Source: Desulfovibrionaceae bacterium
GTDB taxonomy: Bacteria; Desulfobacterota; Desulfovibrionia; Desulfovibrionales; Desulfovibrionaceae
Direction: 5' to 3'
Assembly (NCBI GenBank): GCA_030539415.1
Contig: JAUNSE010000061.1
Span: 1 to 8,818, forward strand
Length of the DNA: 8,818 bases
Shown here: piece after piece, positions 6,583-8,818 of the stretch
Layout of the letters: the number at the start of each line of letters is the position of its first letter
Position numbering within the stretch: the stretch's first letter is position 1
Made by a program: the position numbers and the translations under genes
Notes under the pieces: generated by a model
Database searches by the model: none
What the model was told of the DNA's origin: nothing
What the model saw: only the letters and a program-made list of their open reading frames with translations

Positions 6583-6610
6583 AGGGTGTCCGGCCAAGGC
6601 CGGACACCCT
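6583..6610. repeat. Intercistronic inverted repeat between fdhA and fdhB
   Basis: AGGGTGTCCGGCC (6583-6595) and its perfect complement (6598-6610) are separated by AA. The repeat begins seven bases after the fdhA stop codon and ends shortly before the fdhB ribosome binding site. It has no U tract on either strand. The core CCGGCC-GGCCGG is shared with the repeat after fdhB. Likely an mRNA stability or processing element within the operon, by inference from position. Confidence 0.7.
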
Positions 6611-6617
6611 GTCATAA

Positions 6618-8818
6618 CTAGCCTATTTCAGTCAGCTGATCGATTTTGCGCAGATTCACGCAGCAGGCCTTGCATTCCTGGATGGTGGTATTCGGATCGA
6701 AGACGCCGATTGTGAGTCTGTTGGTGGCCTCGCCGCATTTGGGTGTGGTCCAGCCGTACGCAAAAGGCATACCGATAAGGTGTACTGTGCGGCCCTGGAT
6801 GGTGAAGGGACGGATGCGCACCGTCACCATGGCGATGGCCTCGCAAGTGCCGCGGGCACTTTCGATGAGCACGCCGTCGCCGTTGCGGATACCCTTCTCC
6901 CTGGCCAGCTCGTGGCTCATCTCCACATAGAGCTGAGGCTCGGCCTCGAGGAGCGCCGGCGTGTTGCGGGTTTCGCCGCCGCCGCACCAGTGCTCTGTCA
7001 TGCTGTAGGTCGTCAGCACTATCGGGTACTTGGGATCGCCCGGTTTGGCCACCTTCTCCATGTCCTCCTTGAAGAACTTGAACACCGGGCTGGAAAGCTG
7101 CGGCGAGAAGGGATGGCTGGTGAGCGGGGTTTCCACGGGCTCGTAGTGCTCGGGGAAGGGACCGTCGTTGCGGCCGGGCCCGAAGAGCTGGGCATAGCCG
7201 TCGGGGTTCATGATGTAGGGCAGGCGGCCCTTTTCCTTGTCGGCGAGCGGCGGCCAGGGGCCGTCCGGAATGTCGCCGACCCACTTGGCGCCATCCCAGA
7301 AGATGACGGGAAGAGCCTTGTTGTAGGGTCTGCCCTGGGCGTCGACGGAAGCGCGGTTGTAGAGCACGCGTCTGTTGACGGGCCAGCACCAGGACCAGTT
7401 GGGGTAGAGCCCCAGTCTGGCCTGCATCGGCGTCTGGGCGAGACTGCGCTTCTTGGACTTGTTGCCGTCCTCTTCGGTGTAGCTGGCGCAGTAGAGCCAG
7501 TTCAGGGAGGAGGTGGAGCCGTCGTCGCGCAGCTGGCCGAAGGCGGGCACCTGCTGGCCGCGGTGATAGGTCTTGTCGCCGACCTTGACATCGGTCCAGT
7601 ACTGGCCGTTGATGCGGCGGCACCAGTCGTCGGCGTCGAACTTCTCGGCCCAGTTCAGGTTGAGAACCGGGGCGGGATTGACGCCGCCTTCCTTGCGGTA
7701 CAGCTCGCGAATCTTGTTCACCAGCGGCACCAGCATGTCACCGAAGCAGCGGGCCTCGCCCTCGGGTTCGATGGCCTTGTCGAACCACTGCAGCCAGCGG
7801 CCCGAGTTGCTGATGGTGCCTTCCTTTTCGATACGGTGCGCGGACGGAAGCAGGAAGACCTCTGTCTTGATCTTGGACGGATCAACGCCCGGCCTGTGCC
7901 AGTTGTCGGTGGTCTCCGAGTTGTGGAGCTCGCCGCAGACCATCCACTGGAGCGTGTCCAGCGCATTGCGGACCTTGTGGGTGTTCGGGAAGCTCTGGCA
8001 CGGATTGACACCGAAAACAAAGCCGCCGCGCATGCGGCCGTGAGCGGCCTCGTCGATGACGTGATAGTAGGAGTAGTCGCCGAGGGGCTCGAGCTTGGGC
8101 AGCCACTGATAGCCGAACTCGTTTTCGGGAGTGGCCGCGTCGCCGTAGATGCCCTTCAGCAGGCTGACGATGTACTTGGGATAGTTCGCCTTCCAGTTGG
8201 CGCTGTTCTTGATCTGCGTCGTCGGGCTGTTGGCCTTGACGAACTGCGCAAGCGTCTGCTGGTTGGCTCTGGGCACGGAGAAGTAGCCCGGGAGGCTGTC
8301 GTACAGCAGGGCATGGTCCGTGGAGCCCTGCACATTGGGTTCGCCGCGCAGGGCGTTGATGCCGCCGCCGGCCACGCCGATGTTGCCCAGCAGGAGTTGG
8401 ACGAGGGTGGAGCAGCGGATGATCTGCACGCCGACGGTGTGCTGGGTCCAGCCCAGGGCGTACATGATCGTGCCGGCCCTGTCGGGTCTGCCGGTGGCGG
8501 TAAACGCCTTGTAGACCCTGAGCAGGTTCTCTTCGGACACGCCGGTGATGTCGGAGACGTTTTTCAGCGTGTAGCGGCTGTAGTGCTCCTTCATCAGATT
8601 GATGACGCAGCGCGGATTGCTCCACGTGGGATCGATGACGGGCGCGCCCTTTTCGTCGCGCTCGAAGTCCCAGGTCTTCTTGTCATAGCGGCGGGTCTTG
8701 GGATCGTAGCCGCTGAACAGGCCGTCCTTGAAGAAGTAGTCCTTGCCAACCACGAAACCGGCATTGGTGTAGTTGCGCACGTAGTCTTCAAAATAAAGCT
8801 TGTTCTCGAGGATGTAGT
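6618..8818 (-). CDS. fdhA: Formate dehydrogenase catalytic (alpha) subunit, C-terminal about 730 residues; 5' end outside window
   Basis: Large subunit of a molybdenum or tungsten bis-pyranopterin formate dehydrogenase that oxidises formate to CO2. The frame is open to the window edge (the visible N-terminus reads YILENKLYFEDYVRNYTNAG), leaving 732 residues here. Family members have about 1000, so roughly the first 270 are missing. The missing part should hold the Tat signal, the proximal [4Fe-4S] cysteines and the Sec/Cys metal ligand, so selenocysteine cannot be judged. Seen: the molybdopterin oxidoreductase body with GNIGVAGGGINALRGEPNVQ (near 8330-8390), VFGVNPCQSFPN, and the cofactor-binding EGTISNSGRWLQW (near 7790-7825). 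The C-terminal molybdopterin-dinucleotide-binding domain starts around 7030 (YSMTEHWCGGGETRN, then IRNGDGVLIESARG and MPFAYGW). The family resembles FdnG and Desulfovibrio FdhA. The GTG at 8780 is an internal Val codon, not a start. The TAG stop precedes a hairpin and fdhB. Confidence 0.95.
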   Translation of the reverse strand, partial: YILENKLYFEDYVRNYTNAGFVVGKDYFFKDGLFSGYDPKTRRYDKKTWDFERDEKGAPVIDPTWSNPRCVINLMKEHYSRYTLKNVSDITGVSEENLLRVYKAFTATGRPDRAGTIMYALGWTQHTVGVQIIRCSTLVQLLLGNIGVAGGGINALRGEPNVQGSTDHALLYDSLPGYFSVPRANQQTLAQFVKANSPTTQIKNSANWKANYPKYIVSLLKGIYGDAATPENEFGYQWLPKLEPLGDYSYYHVIDEAAHGRMRGGFVFGVNPCQSFPNTHKVRNALDTLQWMVCGELHNSETTDNWHRPGVDPSKIKTEVFLLPSAHRIEKEGTISNSGRWLQWFDKAIEPEGEARCFGDMLVPLVNKIRELYRKEGGVNPAPVLNLNWAEKFDADDWCRRINGQYWTDVKVGDKTYHRGQQVPAFGQLRDDGSTSSLNWLYCASYTEEDGNKSKKRSLAQTPMQARLGLYPNWSWCWPVNRRVLYNRASVDAQGRPYNKALPVIFWDGAKWVGDIPDGPWPPLADKEKGRLPYIMNPDGYAQLFGPGRNDGPFPEHYEPVETPLTSHPFSPQLSSPVFKFFKEDMEKVAKPGDPKYPIVLTTYSMTEHWCGGGETRNTPALLEAEPQLYVEMSHELAREKGIRNGDGVLIESARGTCEAIAMVTVRIRPFTIQGRTVHLIGMPFAYGWTTPKCGEATNRLTIGVFDPNTTIQECKACCVNLRKIDQLTEIG

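Noticed and set aside
1..8818. CRISPR array, insertion sequence, riboswitch or selenocysteine insertion element
   Set aside because: No regularly spaced repeats, transposase-like frame, or recognisable riboswitch core was seen. The part of fdhA where a Sec codon would sit is outside the window.

Overview
The window looks like a piece of a GC-rich, anaerobic delta-proteobacterial chromosome, most likely a sulfate reducer or relative in the Desulfovibrionaceae. This is inferred from gene content, not from a database search. Two things point there: a siroheme-dependent heme pathway (AhbD-type radical SAM enzyme next to an AhbA/AhbB-type siroheme decarboxylase subunit), and a two-subunit, soluble-type formate dehydrogenase whose subunit sequences resemble the periplasmic W/Mo enzymes of Desulfovibrio.

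Layout. On the + strand, 3-1584 carries the heme gene pair ahbD and ahbA/B, 22 bases apart. A tRNA-Phe(GAA) follows at 1775-1850, with its own promoter candidate and a rho-independent terminator. Everything after that is on the minus strand. Read in the direction of transcription (right to left), it starts with the 5'-truncated catalytic subunit of formate dehydrogenase (fdhA, 8818-6618). Next come its iron-sulfur subunit (fdhB, 6567-5911) and the accessory protein fdhE (5701-4769). A two-gene unit, a TelA-family toxic-anion-resistance protein (4447-3311) and an XpaC-like membrane protein (3295-2003), completes the strand. The tRNA and the telA/xpaC unit converge, and separate terminators lie between them.

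How the genes fit together. FdhA and FdhB would oxidise formate and pass electrons through iron-sulfur clusters, in this type of organism probably to periplasmic c-type cytochromes. FdhE helps mature the enzyme. The Ahb enzymes make the heme such cytochromes need, so the two ends of the window may be linked metabolically, although nothing in the sequence shows co-regulation. TelA and XpaC-like proteins recur as neighbours in many bacteria, but their biochemical role is not settled.

Non-coding structure. Long, nearly loop-less inverted repeats sit just after the stop codons of fdhA, fdhB and fdhE. Those after fdhB and fdhE include, or are followed by, U-tract terminators on the minus strand. 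The one between fdhA and fdhB has no U tract and may be an mRNA processing or stability element. The telA leader contains a promoter candidate, a GC hairpin that would act as a terminator only on the opposite strand, and a short palindrome. No mobile element, CRISPR array or clear horizontal-transfer mark was seen. Most of the window is ordinary chromosomal content; the points worth following up are the telA/xpaC unit and the hairpins.
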